From Apis mellifera (Eukaryota > Arthropoda > Insecta > Hymenoptera > Apidae): a DNA stretch of 64,000 nucleotides. The notes under the pieces were generated by a model, which worked only from the letters and a program-made list of their open reading frames with translations, was not told the DNA's origin and made no database searches. Positions 48,954 to 62,482 of the stretch are shown here, in pieces. A program made the position numbers and the translations under genes. The number at the start of each line of letters is the position of its first letter. The stretch's first letter is position 1. The stretch spans positions 15,376,330 through 15,440,329 of the forward strand of contig NC_037648.1 of assembly GCF_003254395.2 (NCBI RefSeq). Direction: 5' to 3'.

Positions 48954-49615
48954 TATATTTTTATCAATTGACTGATGTAAACACAAATAAAATTACTTTA
49001 TAGTACTTATCCATTCAATATAACCTCTAATGTTAAGCGATTCAAACGTTTGATTAAGAAATAATTTTCTAATAGATGGCACTTTTTAGCTACTCTTTGA
49101 AATATTTTATGAATAAAATTTAGCCATCAATGAAGAAAGAAAAAAAAAATCATCATATAAATCGTAAATATAAATAAATTTAAATATCTTGATAATTTTT
49201 ATTAAATAAAAATATAATATAATATAATATAAATATAATATAATAAATATAATATATGACTTAAAATAATTTATTTTGTGTTCAAAACTGTGAAATAAAA
49301 TTGGAGTACTTTCAATATTTATTATTATTTTATAATAGATATCTTTTGTTATATAACTAAAATAAAAATTTATAGAATTCGTGTAAAAATTCTTAAATTT
49401 TTATAATTGTATGGCACAAAATCATAAAAATATATAATATGTTGATGTACATTTATATATAAAATATTAACATTAAATTATATTCATAACAAATTATTAA
49501 AGATTCAAATAATTTATTAAATTAAAAATAAAAATATAATTATATAACAAAAATTTTAGATTTTTTCTTTTTAAAATAACAAATATTGTACATAAGATTT
49601 AATAAATATTTTTGT
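48954..49615. other. PRPF6 promoter and NFXL1 3' untranslated region
   Basis: AT-rich (TATAA-type repeats at 49200-49260). The 5' end of PRPF6 must lie in the first 130 bases; the rest suits the 3' untranslated region of NFXL1. No gene seen. Confidence 0.5.
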
Positions 49616-52416
49616 TCAAAATTTTTGAATGCTTGCATAAAATATTGCAATACTTATAAAACATATTAAAATGGCTAAAATCCAATATTTTCTATAATTA
49701 TTACAATTTTCATTCAATAATTGTCTTTTATCGAATTTATCCTTTCCTTTACGACGAGGTTTAAATTTTCGTTCAAACTTTTCGATTTCTTGTTGATTAC
49801 GTATTTCTTCTGCTTGTCGTTTTTGTTCTAATAAAGCAGCCTCAGCTTGACGTTTTTCTATTTTTAATTTGTTACAAACATCGTCACATTTTATGCAAAT
49901 TTCATCTTTTTGTATCAATGAGCAAATAAAATCTTTCTTAATACGTTTGCATTCACAAAATAATTTCACTTTCTTATTACATTTTTTTTCATTTTTACAT
50001 GGACCTGGATGACAATCATTTATACATCGATGTCCACAAGAATACTGAAAAAGAATATAATTATTTAATTGCAGAAAATAATAACATAAAACTTATTTAG
50101 ATTAATAATTTAATTATTAATTTAATTAATTTTAATAAGTTTAATTAATTTAATTACATTTTTTGGACATTGATTTCCACATTTAAGCAATTCATTACGT
50201 TGTTCTGCTTTAGCTGATGTAAGTTCTGAACATCTGCGGTATAAAGTACTTATACCACAATGACATAAAATTTTAACTAATTGCTTGCAGGGACTACATG
50301 GTGCAGGATGACAAGGTTTTGGGCATAAATGCGTGCACCCTTGTGGTCGTGGAAATAGACACGGTTTTTCACATTCCATGCATGGAGTACCACTTATATC
50401 TTCTTTAGAAAATGATATTTTATGACAAATTAATTCACATGTATGATTCATACATAATAATATTTTTCCACATAATCTTCCGCAAGAAGTAGACTTAGCC
50501 ATATGACAAGGCCACGGACGTGTCTCGTGTTCTCCTAAACATGTAATTGGTACTGAAACTTCACATGGTGGACAAGGTAATGTTTTTAGCTGCATAGTTT
50601 CTTTTTGTATGTCCCAAGGTCCAATTGGTTGTGTCTTTGTATCATTTTTATATACTTTTACCCATACTTTTGTATGACAAATAGCAACACAAAGATGACC
50701 ACATCGTTTATATACTAAATTGCAAATTTTTTTGCAAGGTGGACAAGGACCTTGATGACATTTATGAGTTTCTCGTTTTGGATGATGGCAAATTGGCGGT
50801 ATTTTACATGATTTATTGCAAACTGGAGGTTTGATTTTTTTTACTGTACCACATGGTACTATTATTTTATTGTATCCGCATTTACACTGAATAATATCAG
50901 TTCGTGCACACGGATAACAAGGACCGCTATGACAAGGAGCGGCACATTTATGTTTGCGACAGTTTAAAGTATTGTCACATATTTTTTCACAAATATTATA
51001 TGTATTTTTAATCAAGCAATCGCAACATTTTTTGTTACATAAATGTCTACCGCACAAACGCATTTGCATGCATTTCTTATTGCAATGAAACTCTTTACCA
51101 CATGCAATTTCTTTTTGATAATTGCCACATCTACATGATTTTGTGACTACCTCTAAACATTGTCCACATCGATCTGTATGACATCTCATATTACAGTAGT
51201 GTGAACCACAATTCAATAATTTTCCACATGTATCTCCACATGTAGGTAATTGTTCTTGTTTACATGAAATGGCATAACGTTTTTTTCCACATGGACATGT
51301 TCTATTTTGCTCCAATAAACAAGATCCACAATCATTAACTAAATGACATTTACCTAAGCATGTATGAACATTACAAGAAAGAAGTCTGCCACAAGGTTTA
51401 TCACAAATCCATGAACTTTCATAACATTGTTTTAATTCTTTGTTAATCTTACAGTGACATTCCAATAATAATACTTCTGAACAAGGAGGGCATTCTCCTG
51501 AATGGCATATTTCCTTGCAAGTATGTGAACATAATTTATATTTTTTATTGCATATAGTGCCACAGCTCCATTCTTTAGCATTACATCGTCGTTGTTGAGG
51601 TATTTGTTTACCACAATAGCATTTGATAGATACTGTTTTTGCACATGGAGGACATGGTCCAGGATGACAAAGTAAAACACATTTGTGACCACATTCTGGT
51701 TTTAAGGATTTACCACAAGTTTCTCCACATGAATGTGGAATATTCCATGGATGATATGGTGGATCAATAGATTTCCCACAAAAGCATTTATAATTACGAG
51801 GTACATCATCTTGCTTATATTCCATACGACACTTTGGACTAAAATATATTGTAAACAATAATTAAATAAATATATTATTATTTATACATATATATACATA
51901 TGTATAAAATCTTTTAGGATATTTCTTACCATGCCCATATCAATGTAATGCCTTTCTCACGTTTAACATTTAAACTATCCTGTATCCAATGCAAAATGCA
52001 AGACAGATGTAAAAAAGCAAAACATTTGTTACAATTCCAAATCTAAAACATTAAAATTAATTAAATAAAATATATATTAAAAGACATGAAAGTTATTTAA
52101 AGAATTTTATATTATATATACATTATAATTTAATACATATAAAGAAACATACCGGGTCTGCTTTTTTTACGGTTGAAATACATATTAAGCAAACAGCATT
52201 ACCAGATTGGAAAACATTAATTAAATATGATAACATTTTTTCTGCATCTGCTTCTTTTCCTTGATAAGAAGCTAAAACTTTTTCAACTACATTTTGCATA
52301 TCTTCTTCATTTCTATCATTTTCATCCTCACTAGATGATTCTAAGTAGGCATTTGCTTCTAAATGTTTGTTAATTGCTATTTTATTTTCTGCTTGAGCTC
52401 GTCTAAATTTTTGCAT
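49616..52416 (-). CDS. NFXL1: NFXL1, NF-X1-type zinc-finger membrane protein
   Basis: Four coding exons (52416-52153, 52042-51930, 51838-50158, 50044-49616) give 828 residues. A short acidic N-terminus is followed by a RING-CH-like finger (C-L-I-C, C-N-K-C, H-L-x-C, C-P-K-C; about residues 75-130). Then come about eleven NF-X1 repeats of the C-G-x-x-C ... C-G-H-x-C ... C-H-x-G-x-C-P-P-C form. The end has a Lys/Glu/Gln coiled coil and one hydrophobic segment (YWILAILICFISIAIFY) before the C-terminus. The C-terminal membrane anchor distinguishes NFXL1 from the DNA-binding paralogue NFX1/shuttle craft. E3 ligase activity is plausible but unproven. Human NFXL1 is about 911 residues. Confidence 0.92.
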
Positions 52417-52642
52417 TTTTATTTATTGTCTTAGCTATGAAAATTTAAAAATTTTTTTCTGTAATAATAAAACATAAATTAGTCATAGCTCTATAAGGAT
52501 TAAAAATGATAAAATTATTTATAATTTTTCATTAATATACATAATATTACATTAATATTACATAATAAAAATACGTATTATATAAAAAAAATTAAAAATT
52601 GTAGCAAACAAATAATAATATAAAATAATAATTTATTTACTT

Positions 52643-52696
<54 letters not shown>

Positions 52697-52729
52697 TAAA
52701 TAAATAAGTGATAATATATATTTATTTAA

Positions 52730-52772
<43 letters not shown>

Positions 52773-53413
52773 TATATTAAGTGAGAAGATATATTTAATA
52801 TGTAATATGTGTTTCAATTTGTGTGAATAGATTTAAAAAACAAATGAAATATTTTCATTAGAATATATTCAAATTATTCTAAATTTTGACCATACTTTTA
52901 CCACGTATTTCTTTATTAGAAAATTAAAGTTCACAACGACACATTTATTGGTTATTTCGTCAAAAATAATAATAGAAAAGAGAACTAATTAATAATTATG
53001 ATTTTATATCTTTTATATCATGAATTTTATTTTTTTATTGGTTAATTCAAATAAATAAATCTATATTTGAAGAAATATGCTTTACAATTTAACGATTCCA
53101 AAAAAATTTTTTAGTAGTGCTTTTCAATAATCTCTTCTAATCAAGATGTATGGTTTGACATTCAACAAATTACAAAATTATGATTAGTTCAAAATTAATT
53201 GAAATTGTATTGCTTCTTTTGTAGTATATTGTATAAAAAGCAAAAATCCAATAATACGAAATACGTACGTAAGGAGAATGCATAAAAATGTTAACTATTA
53301 TTTACTGATAATACTCAATTCACGGATTGATATTATATTTGATATTTAACAATCAATACAAATATAATTGAAATTTTGATAAATTTTGATAAAAAAAAAG
53401 ATTCAACTACATT
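52417..53413. other. divergent promoter region between NFXL1 and PIGC
   Basis: About 1 kb separates two start codons facing away from each other. It is AT-rich with two (TA)n tracts and no visible gene. A - strand acceptor-like pyrimidine run before the NFXL1 ATG is not clear enough to define a leader exon. Confidence 0.5.
52647..52692. repeat. (TA)n microsatellite
   Basis: About 23 TA units. A second shorter run lies at about 52739-52764. Confidence 0.95.
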
Positions 53414-54235
53414 ATGACAATACAATTACAGTGGCACAAGAATTTGTATGAAAATTATGGTTTGGCAGATAATTATACAGATAGTTCGTTTTTGAAACAA
53501 TTACGTAAAAATGTAAAACCAAATAATGTGACATTATTGGAAGCAATAACTTTCGGTGCCAGCGTATGTATACAGTTAAATATTGTAATTCTTTTTGTTA
53601 TCATATTTATTTGGTTAAACAATCAGTGGACTAGTCCTGATATCATATTTGTATTTAGTGTAATATTTACAATATTCGGTTATTTTGTATATTGTTTCAA
53701 AAGACCAAATATTTTGATTGAATTAACAAAATATATTAGAACTGTATTGATTTTTCTTACATTTGGATATATTTTATCGCCTGTATTAAAAACTTTAACT
53801 GAAACCATTAGTACAGATACAATTTATGCTATGACAATATTAATGTTTATAGTACATTTAATATTTAGTAAGTATGGTTCTTTACAAATTTCTTTATCTG
53901 ATTCTTTGTCCATAACATCTTCAATTTTTGGTTCTTTAATGTTAGCGTCTAGATTGGCATCTCCATTACATGCTTTTTCTCTTCTTACTGTTTCTGTTCA
54001 ATGTTTTGTTTTATTACCATTTTTGACACATATATTAAATAATAAAATAATAATTTCAATTTTTTTAACGTTGAATACATTATATTTTCTGTTAATAGTA
54101 ACACAAATTCTTTCTTATGTATTTATTGCAATTGTAATATTTTTACATTTTATTTGTCCTTATTGGTATGTAAAATGTCAAAAATATAAAGATAACATTT
54201 ACGGACCATGGGATGAAGCTGTTATTACTTCTTAA
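53414..54235 (+). CDS. PIGC: PIGC, GPI-GlcNAc transferase subunit C
   Basis: A single uninterrupted 273-codon frame. The product is a subunit of the ER complex that transfers GlcNAc to phosphatidylinositol, the first step of GPI-anchor synthesis (Gpi2 family). It opens with the family-typical WHKNLYENYGLADNYTD, followed by about eight hydrophobic membrane segments. It ends in WYVKCQKYKDNIYGPWDEA, also typical. Human PIGC is 297 residues and likewise has an intronless coding region. No signal peptide is evident beyond the first membrane segment. The leader may be spliced, but the coding part is complete. Confidence 0.96.
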   Translation: MTIQLQWHKNLYENYGLADNYTDSSFLKQLRKNVKPNNVTLLEAITFGASVCIQLNIVILFVIIFIWLNNQWTSPDIIFVFSVIFTIFGYFVYCFKRPNILIELTKYIRTVLIFLTFGYILSPVLKTLTETISTDTIYAMTILMFIVHLIFSKYGSLQISLSDSLSITSSIFGSLMLASRLASPLHAFSLLTVSVQCFVLLPFLTHILNNKIIISIFLTLNTLYFLLIVTQILSYVFIAIVIFLHFICPYWYVKCQKYKDNIYGPWDEAVITS

Positions 54236-54669
54236 AAAATATTTAATCTATTTCTATTCATTCATTATAATATATAAAATTGTAATTTAAAGAAAATAGA
54301 TATATCATAAATATTTGGATATTTAATTTATTATTAATATACAATGCAATTATATAAAATAGTAATAAAATGTAACATAATAAAATAACAGTAATAATGT
54401 AAAATTATATTATACATATTGTTAGACAAAACAAAATATATGAAAATGATATGCATTAACATTATTTTAAATATTCAAATATTATTTAATGAAAAATATT
54501 ATTTGATGAAAGGATGAAATATATTTTTTCAATAAATTGTATCTATACAGAAATTATTTATTGAAGACTTTTTTTATAATAAATACTGTTTATGAGAGTT
54601 TGGATAATTATTTGTTAATACACTGGTATGTAAAAAAATATGTTGTACATTTGAATCATAGACACAATA
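54236..54669. other. convergent 3' region of PIGC and NUP205
   Basis: 434 bases between the two stop codons. An AATAAA at 54364-54369 on the + strand is a reasonable PIGC polyadenylation signal. No gene. Confidence 0.5.
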
Positions 54670-57600
54670 TTATTCTACAAATGTGAACTGTAATAATCTT
54701 TTTATTCTTCTGACAAGAGCTTCAACAAATTGAAGACCTGGGCTTTCAATGGAATCTTTATCTTTGTGTTCCATCAATGCATATTTATTATGTATATTTA
54801 CTAATTGTGTAATAAAGCTATCTGTAAATGTAGAAACAAGACCTTGCTTTAATTCCATTAAAGTTTCTGAAGATATTTTCCATGTCACTGTATCTTCATC
54901 TATACTTCCTGAAGATACTAAAATAAAAAGAAGATAATTTTAATATTTCATATCATTTATTAATTATAATATATTATATATTAAATAAATAATAAATTTA
55001 TATTATAAATAAATAATAAATATATAAATTTACCTTGCATTCGACTGTGCCGTGATATCACTTGTATCATATAAAAATCCAAGTGACTCCAAAGAATATA
55101 CAATGCATGTTCTATTATTAGAAAACAATATTTTATGATTTGATGTTTTTCTTTTACCCAATGATTCAATCGTTGTTTCACTATAACTCGTTGCTTTTGA
55201 ACATCGAGTTCCGCTTCTTCTTCGGACATGTAATCTTTTAATTTGTCTATAATCATTTCTCCAACGCTTTCCGATTGTTTTTTAAGAGTGTCAATTTGAA
55301 GTAATTCAGTATCTAATAAATTCGTGACAGACACAAGTTGATCGACAATCGTTCCTAAATGTACTCCTCCAGATGTGTCTTTTATTCTATCTTCTCTTCC
55401 TCTTGGTTTTAGAGTTAAATGAGGCTCAAAAAGTACGTTTCTTATTTTTTGATCCATTCTATTATGCTGCATTTGATTTCGTGTATATAACATAATATTT
55501 GCAACTATTTGTACACGAGAAATATGTTTTTCGTTTTCCTCTACATTCTTGTGATTTAAACAGCTAGGAGCTGGCTGTAATTGGAATTTATACAATAGAG
55601 CCAACATTAATCTTTGTAATCGATATAGATGAGCACGAAGTTCTCTTATACCACTAACGTCTTCTAATTCAAAATCAGCTTTATCCAATTCTTCATCTAC
55701 TAATTTATACATATCAATATTCGCAGATCGGGATATTACTCCTGTAAGACAAGCCATTTCTTTCAAAATAAGTGCATTCGGTTCCTGATAAGCATCTCGT
55801 AGTACCATTTCAATAATGCCTCGATGGCTCTGTAGAAAACCACAAACTTGTATAGCACATGATTGATTCTCTGTTCCAAGAGTGGTAAGCAAAGCATCAC
55901 AAAGATACAAAGCAGGTAAAAGGATTTGCTGATAACGTTGACCAGGAGAAGGTGTAAAGGAATGAGGATTTCTTACTGAAAAACCTAATGGAACATCAGG
56001 ATGGTAATTGAAAGCTGTCATACTTGACATACACGATAGAATTTTATTCTCCAAAAGACTTTCAGCACCTAATCTTGTAGAGGCCATTCTGCAAAATGTT
56101 GCCATCTTTGCTTCATATAAATATAATGGTCTTAATGTTTGAGGTTCTGGATGTAACATATTTTGTAACATTTTATCAGATTCTAAAAGACTTTCTATCA
56201 TGTGTTTCAAATATCCTCTACTGGTTAAATACATTATCCAAGCATTATCATAATCCAATTCTAATATCTTATCCAAGCAAGATAATGCCAACATTTTAGA
56301 TACATCGTGACCACCTGAGCAATTATGACATAAAATATCCATCAATTTATTTCCAAAACTGTTTATCACTTGTATCGTTGCATATCGATGAGAACGTTCC
56401 TGAATAGGCATTACTCTATTCATTGAACTATCTAATTGATTAACGTACATTAAATCAATAATATTCGTGTTTTCTGATTTTTCTAAACCGACTACGCAAA
56501 GAAAATTCAATAATACCGCATATAAATGGGTAATTACTTTTTGTGAAGACGCTCCTGCGTTTATAATCCATTGCAAAATATGACTCAAAATAATTTTCAT
56601 CATTGTTGCATTTGAAGGCGATGAAGGAAATGATTCACTATCTGTTTGAGTGATGAAACTGTTTCGCAAATGTACTAATAACATCAGCACTGTTCCGGAT
56701 ACTAAAGTTTTAATCTCGCTTAAAGCTTCACAAGATGTCATCTTTTGTAATAAATCATGGGATAGATTCAACAATAAATTCTGTTTTTGAGGTGTAGGAA
56801 GTTGTTGATTTGTTGCAACACAAAATAATATTTCTGTTGTTTGGCACCAACCTTCTAGAAATTTTACTGTAGCATAAGATAATAATTTTGTTTGGTTTCT
56901 TTCTAAAGCGTATTTTAAAATTTTCTGTACTTCATCTTGCATAGGATTACGTTGAGTAGCAATTGCACTACTTTGAGTAACAGCTAATTCCTCAGTGATA
57001 ATGGAATATAATTTTTTAATTTCTATAAGTCGAGGACCTCCTACTAACGTAACGGGAACACTACATCGTGCAAAAACCATTTCAACTTGTGATGGATCAA
57101 AGAAATCTAAACATAAAGATGACTCCAATTGAAACTGAAATTCAATATAATGCAAAAGATCCATCAGAAGTTTCTGTGATGGTACAATTTGTCCTTTTTC
57201 TTGACCAAAGTTTCCAACCAATCGTTGAATTAAAGAATTCTGTGAACTTCCACCAGCAACTCGTAATTCAATTGCGGCTATTTTCAATAACCATGACATG
57301 CAACCAAGTTCTATTATTGTGTTCCATCCTTCAAATGGTAATTTTGAAAGATGTCTCTGTATAAAGTCTTGATTTGCACTAGTTCGTAAAAATCTTAAAA
57401 CTGAAACAAATGTTTTGCTGTTTTCAGCTAACATATAAAGAAGACAATAACAAGCCTCTGTTATTTTGTCACGACCACGTTCAAGAGATTGCTCTAAAAT
57501 TCCTAATATTGAATGTAAACATGTACGAGGAAATCCTAAAATACCGGGTTGTTGTAAAACAGTTTTTTTGATATCTTTAGTGATTTCAAAACCTAATAGA

Positions 57601-60600
57601 TAGTGAGAAAGATTTGGAGTAGGTCTTCTAAGGCTTTGCATCATTAAAAGTAAAATCCGATTTTTGCAACTACCAGTATACTGTTTTTCATTTTCAGTAT
57701 CTTCATCTGCATCCAAGCATTCCACAAAACCATGTCGAATATTCGTAGTTAAAGCAGGAGTAGCTGTAAACATAGAAAGTAACTCAGAATCTGCTCCTGG
57801 TTCATTAGTCACTTCATAAATAATACCGACAGCGTGAAATGCATGTTGCGGAAGCCAAGAACTGTACGAAACATATTTAGCAATATTTATCATATAATCA
57901 GGTCTTTTTGATTGTGGATCCACTTCTAAAAGTAATCTTGATAATCCAGTCAAAATTGTATGTATAGATTTTGCAGCAGCTGATTGAGCCATATAATTAT
58001 GTTGCGTATTTAATCCTCTTTCTAATATTTCCAAACAATACAAAGTGCTATTTTCAAGATTCTTTTTACCAGGAAAGAGTTCATAAGTATCGAAATTAGT
58101 ACAACCTTTATCAAGAATATATAATATAACATGAAGTAATTCAGATTTGGAATGTAATTGAGTCATAATGTAATAACCAGAATTGACCATTGTAACTTCT
58201 CCACTTTGAAGTTCTACTTTACATCCAGTAAAGTCTTCTACAGCAGGCTCATATTGTTTAATAAGCTTTAAAAATATTTTTAAACAAGCTTCTGAAACTT
58301 CCCATTTTTCTCCTGGATTTTTATATGATCGTGTATGAAATTTTAGAAAAACAGTATTAATTATAAAACGCAAATATTGATCAAAACCAGGATTACGTTG
58401 CCCCATTCCCGATAATCGTAATATAGGAAAGTTAGTGAGAACATCTAAAAGTTCAAGCATTGCTCGCGTTAATGGATATTCATCTTTTTTTGATTCAATT
58501 TCTTCTAATTCAGTTTGAACTCCTCTTGGTTGATAGCTGCTTATTGTTGGTATATTTGGAACTATTTGTGCAGCTTCTAAACTTTGCCATACAGTGAATG
58601 AAGTTTCAGATGACATTACTAATGCAGCAAGTGTTCTTATTAAAACACTCTTCAATGGAATAGATATTCCACAACTGACTAAACCTATCAAAGATGGTAT
58701 TACTTTCCATCCTGGATGATAATATATATCTCTTCTTAATCTATCTTCTATATCATTTTTCGCAATCACTCGAACAACCAATAATACTGCTTCAAGACCT
58801 TTAACTTCTTCAGGTGTAATGCCTTTGGGATGGCTTCTTTGACGGTAAACAGTATCTTGACTGGGAGGCAATTCAGTTCTAAGATTATCATAGTACAGGC
58901 TTAAAGATTTGAAAAAGTGATCCCAAGAAATTGTTGTTGATCCAGAAGATCCTATAAATATTTTTTTGTTTTTAATATTTTTTATTTTAATTAAAAAAAC
59001 AACAAATAATATAGAAAAAAATTAATATTTACCATTTGGCTTTAAAAAACTAAATGCTTGCTTTGCTGCTTCTGGAGAACATGCAAGAGATGCAATCATT
59101 TTAAGATATGGCACAAATAATCCTGCTGGTAATATTTCACCTGCGAGACGTACGAATTTAAAAAGAGCAACTTCTCTAGAAAGTGAACGCTTAATATGTG
59201 CAGAATCGGATGTATGCGTGGAATCGGTATAACACCAATAGTCATTAACTAACTTCAGTTTTAAAGGATCTTCTTTATATAATTCTGCTATTGTTAACAT
59301 CAAATATTCAAAATGATTATCTAAATTTAAAGGCGGTTCAATACCCTCTTGTTGATACGCCTGAATCAAACGCATAGATTCATCCGCTCGACTTCGTAAA
59401 TCTTTAACTTTTAAAGGCATTAGCAATATAAAATCAGAAATAAGAGAATGAAAATAACGAAGATAAAATTCTTCATAATATATGCTTTTGTTTTTAAATA
59501 ATATTTCCGCCATGAAATGAAAACATTTATTTGTTAAAGCTGCTTCCAACAATCTCTCATCTTCTGTAGTAATATTCAAGATTTGTATGTTAGCTGCAGT
59601 TTTTATTGTTGTAAGAGCAACTGCAAAAGCAAATTGTATAATCCCACGTAATCCAGCACACTCCCAATTGATATTAGGTGTTATTAATTTTTGATATAGT
59701 TCTTCATGTGCTCCTCTTTCCAAAATTAATGGCATAGAATTAATCAATTCTGAAAAAAAAATATTAAATCAGAAATTGTAATATAAAAATTATATTTATA
59801 ATTGATAAAAAAATATACCTTCACCATTCTCACGAGTAGAAAATGAACTAAAATTGATTGCATTTAACACACTCATTATAATAGCAAGTGTGACCTTATC
59901 TGGACCTTCTTCATAGGCTTCTGGTCCAATTTGTTTTGTTTGTAATAGAGATAATAAACGAAATAAAATTGAATTTGGTAATGAAGATTGTGCAGACCAC
60001 AAATATAAAATGTCTGCCAAATCTTGTCTAGAATCATTATAAAGTTTCATAACCATATATCGATGTTTTGGTCCACCTAAGGCTCGATTTTTTTCCAATA
60101 GTTCTTGTTCCTTTATAGGATCCATTTTTTCTAACAATGATAAAATTCTATCTAATAAATCATCTTGTAATTTATTCATATATTCTGTAATATGTCTCAA
60201 AAGAGCAAGTGAAGCATCAATTTTCCAACTATGTCCCATTCTTGCTTGTACAAGCATTCTTAAAGTTGATGTAAGTGCTTTTTTCCCATCATAATATAAT
60301 AAAATAGCTGTTAATCCTCTGGGTAAACTAGGATGATAAGGCATTTGCAACTGAGCAGTGCATAAAAGATCTAATGCCATAAATTCATTAAGTTTATACA
60401 TATCTGATATAATAAGAGTTTCATCAACCAATTCTTTTGATAATAACTGATGTCCTAAATCAGGAAGTGTAATACCATCTGTAGCTCCCTTTATTATTTC
60501 TTCTCTGCTGTTCTTATTTGGAGGCTATAATAAAATATATCTTAAATCATATAATATAATAATTTATATAATATTTTTATTTTTATTATTTCATATTTAA

Positions 60601-61055
60601 TATTATAAATATTTGGTTTTATGTAATTACTTACAGGATTTTCTAAAAGTGTTAAAAAATTTTGTCTATGATTACGTAAAGTTTCTGTAAATTCATGAAG
60701 ATCATGAGTTGTTGAAGAAGAAGTAATGTATCGTTCTACAAGATTCTGTAATTCTTTATAAGATGTCCACATATCCTGTGTGGTTCCTTTTTCTATAAAA
60801 TATACAAAATAAATTTTTTTATTAATGATTAATGTAATTATTTAAATATATAATATATAAATGATATAAAAAATATATTAATAAAAAATATATAATTATT
60901 GATTAAAATGAATGATTTTTATATAATTATATGATATTATGATATAAATTATTGCACATGTAATAATGAATAAAATATGAAATATATTAGGATTTATAAA
61001 ATACAAAAATTGTAAATATACATATTCATATAAATTAAGAATTACCTTCAGACAT
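54670..61055 (-). CDS. NUP205: NUP205, inner-ring nucleoporin
   Basis: Six coding exons (61055-61046, 60792-60635, 60524-59819, 59749-59033, 58951-55034, 54917-54670) join in frame to 1918 residues. Human NUP205 is about 2012. The first coding exon holds only Met-Ser-Glu plus one base; the fifth is a single 3.9-kb exon. The protein is a Nup192/Nup205-type alpha-solenoid with no catalytic motif. It is recognised by blocks such as MYKLNEFMALDLLCTAQLQ, WDHFFKSLSLYYDNLR and ITPEEVKGLEAVLLVVRVIA. It builds the inner ring of the nuclear pore and interacts with Nup93. The C-terminal end, RRIKRLLQFTFVE, is complete. Confidence 0.95.
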
Positions 61056-62122
61056 TTTTTTATGATAAATAAGACGTTATAAAATTGAAAATTTGGCAAA
61101 ACAAAATATTATACTTATATAAATATAATGAAAAGAAAGAAATATCGTGCAACATAATACAAATATAAGTCTTTTTGGCGGAAACAACGGATTGATAATT
61201 ATAAACCATTGAATAACTATATAAGATAGTGCATGTAGTAAGTACATGCATTTGTTACTGCATATAAATAGTTACTTAAGAGGGCGCATTTAAGTTAGTA
61301 TTTTAATTGAAAAGATTAATTTATATTTAATATTTATCTATTCTTTTATATTTAATTATATTTTATATTTGAATAAAATATCTTTTTAATTCTTTTTTTT
61401 TTTGATGAATGAATGTATTTACATGAACTAAATATTTTGTTTTCTCTTATCGTAAATGGAGATAGCATAACTAGTAATCAAATTTAATCTATGCTTTTTT
61501 CTTTCAAGTTGCAATGTTTCTGAGTTAGTCATTTAAATGACATTATTATTTTATCAATTTTCTTATATTATAAAATTTGTAAGTTTGTAAGTTTATATCA
61601 CAGTCTACATAATATATATAAAAATACAAAAATGTATAATGCGGAATGACTAAATATGTAGTACAAAATATACATATGTCGCCGGCCGGTAATTTTGTGT
61701 ACGTGGTCAGTTCTTAGGAAAACTATGATTTAAATTTGTATTATATTTGTTTAGCATGTAATTGTTATGTTACGTTGATATAATATTTATATAATTTTGT
61801 TAATTAGTTTTTTAATTAAATACACGACATTTTTTGTTTTCATTTTTACAATATTATAACCTATTATTTAATTACAAACGCCATGTGTCTTTTGTTAGTT
61901 TGTTAGCTTTTATTGATACGATTTTGTGATATATTGAGAGTTTTGATATGAATTTTTTTTTAAGTATTTAATTGTTTTCCGCATATCAGATGATTATAAT
62001 TTACATTTTAATTAAAATAAATTTAAAATTAATATAAATGTTTTTTATTTTTTTTCTATAGATAAGGGAAATAAAAGTGATACATTATTTAAAAATTAAT
62101 ATTCTATAATTTCATCAATACA
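61056..62122. other. divergent promoter region between NUP205 and STT3A
   Basis: 1067 bases between two start codons facing away from each other. An acceptor TTTTTTTCTATAG ending at 62061 shows that STT3A has a spliced leader whose last part is 62062-62122. GGTCAGTTC at 61706 (TCAGT initiator) next to the small GC-richer stretch GTCGCCGGCCGGT is a candidate STT3A start. No gene seen. Confidence 0.5.
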
Positions 62123-62451
62123 ATGGTCACATTAATAAAAACAAGAGGTTTACGTATGTCTGCACAGAAGCAGGAAACACTTTTAAAGTTAACTGTGTTA
62201 TCTCTTGCAGCAATTTTATGTAAGTTTTCTCTATTGTAATTAAAATAATTCTATTTTATTAATATATAATTTTTTTTTATAGCTTTTGCAACAAGATTAT
62301 TCTCTGTCTTAAGATTTGAGAGTGTTATTCATGAATTTGATCCATATTTTAATTATCGCACAACAAAGTATTTAGCAGAAAATGGATTTTATAGTTTTCA
62401 TAATTGGTTTGATGATCGTGTTTGGTATCCTCTTGGAAGGATAATTGGAGG

Positions 62452-62482
<31 letters not shown>

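Noticed and set aside
56096..57364. Open + frames inside NUP205
   Set aside because: Antisense shadows of the 3.9-kb coding exon.
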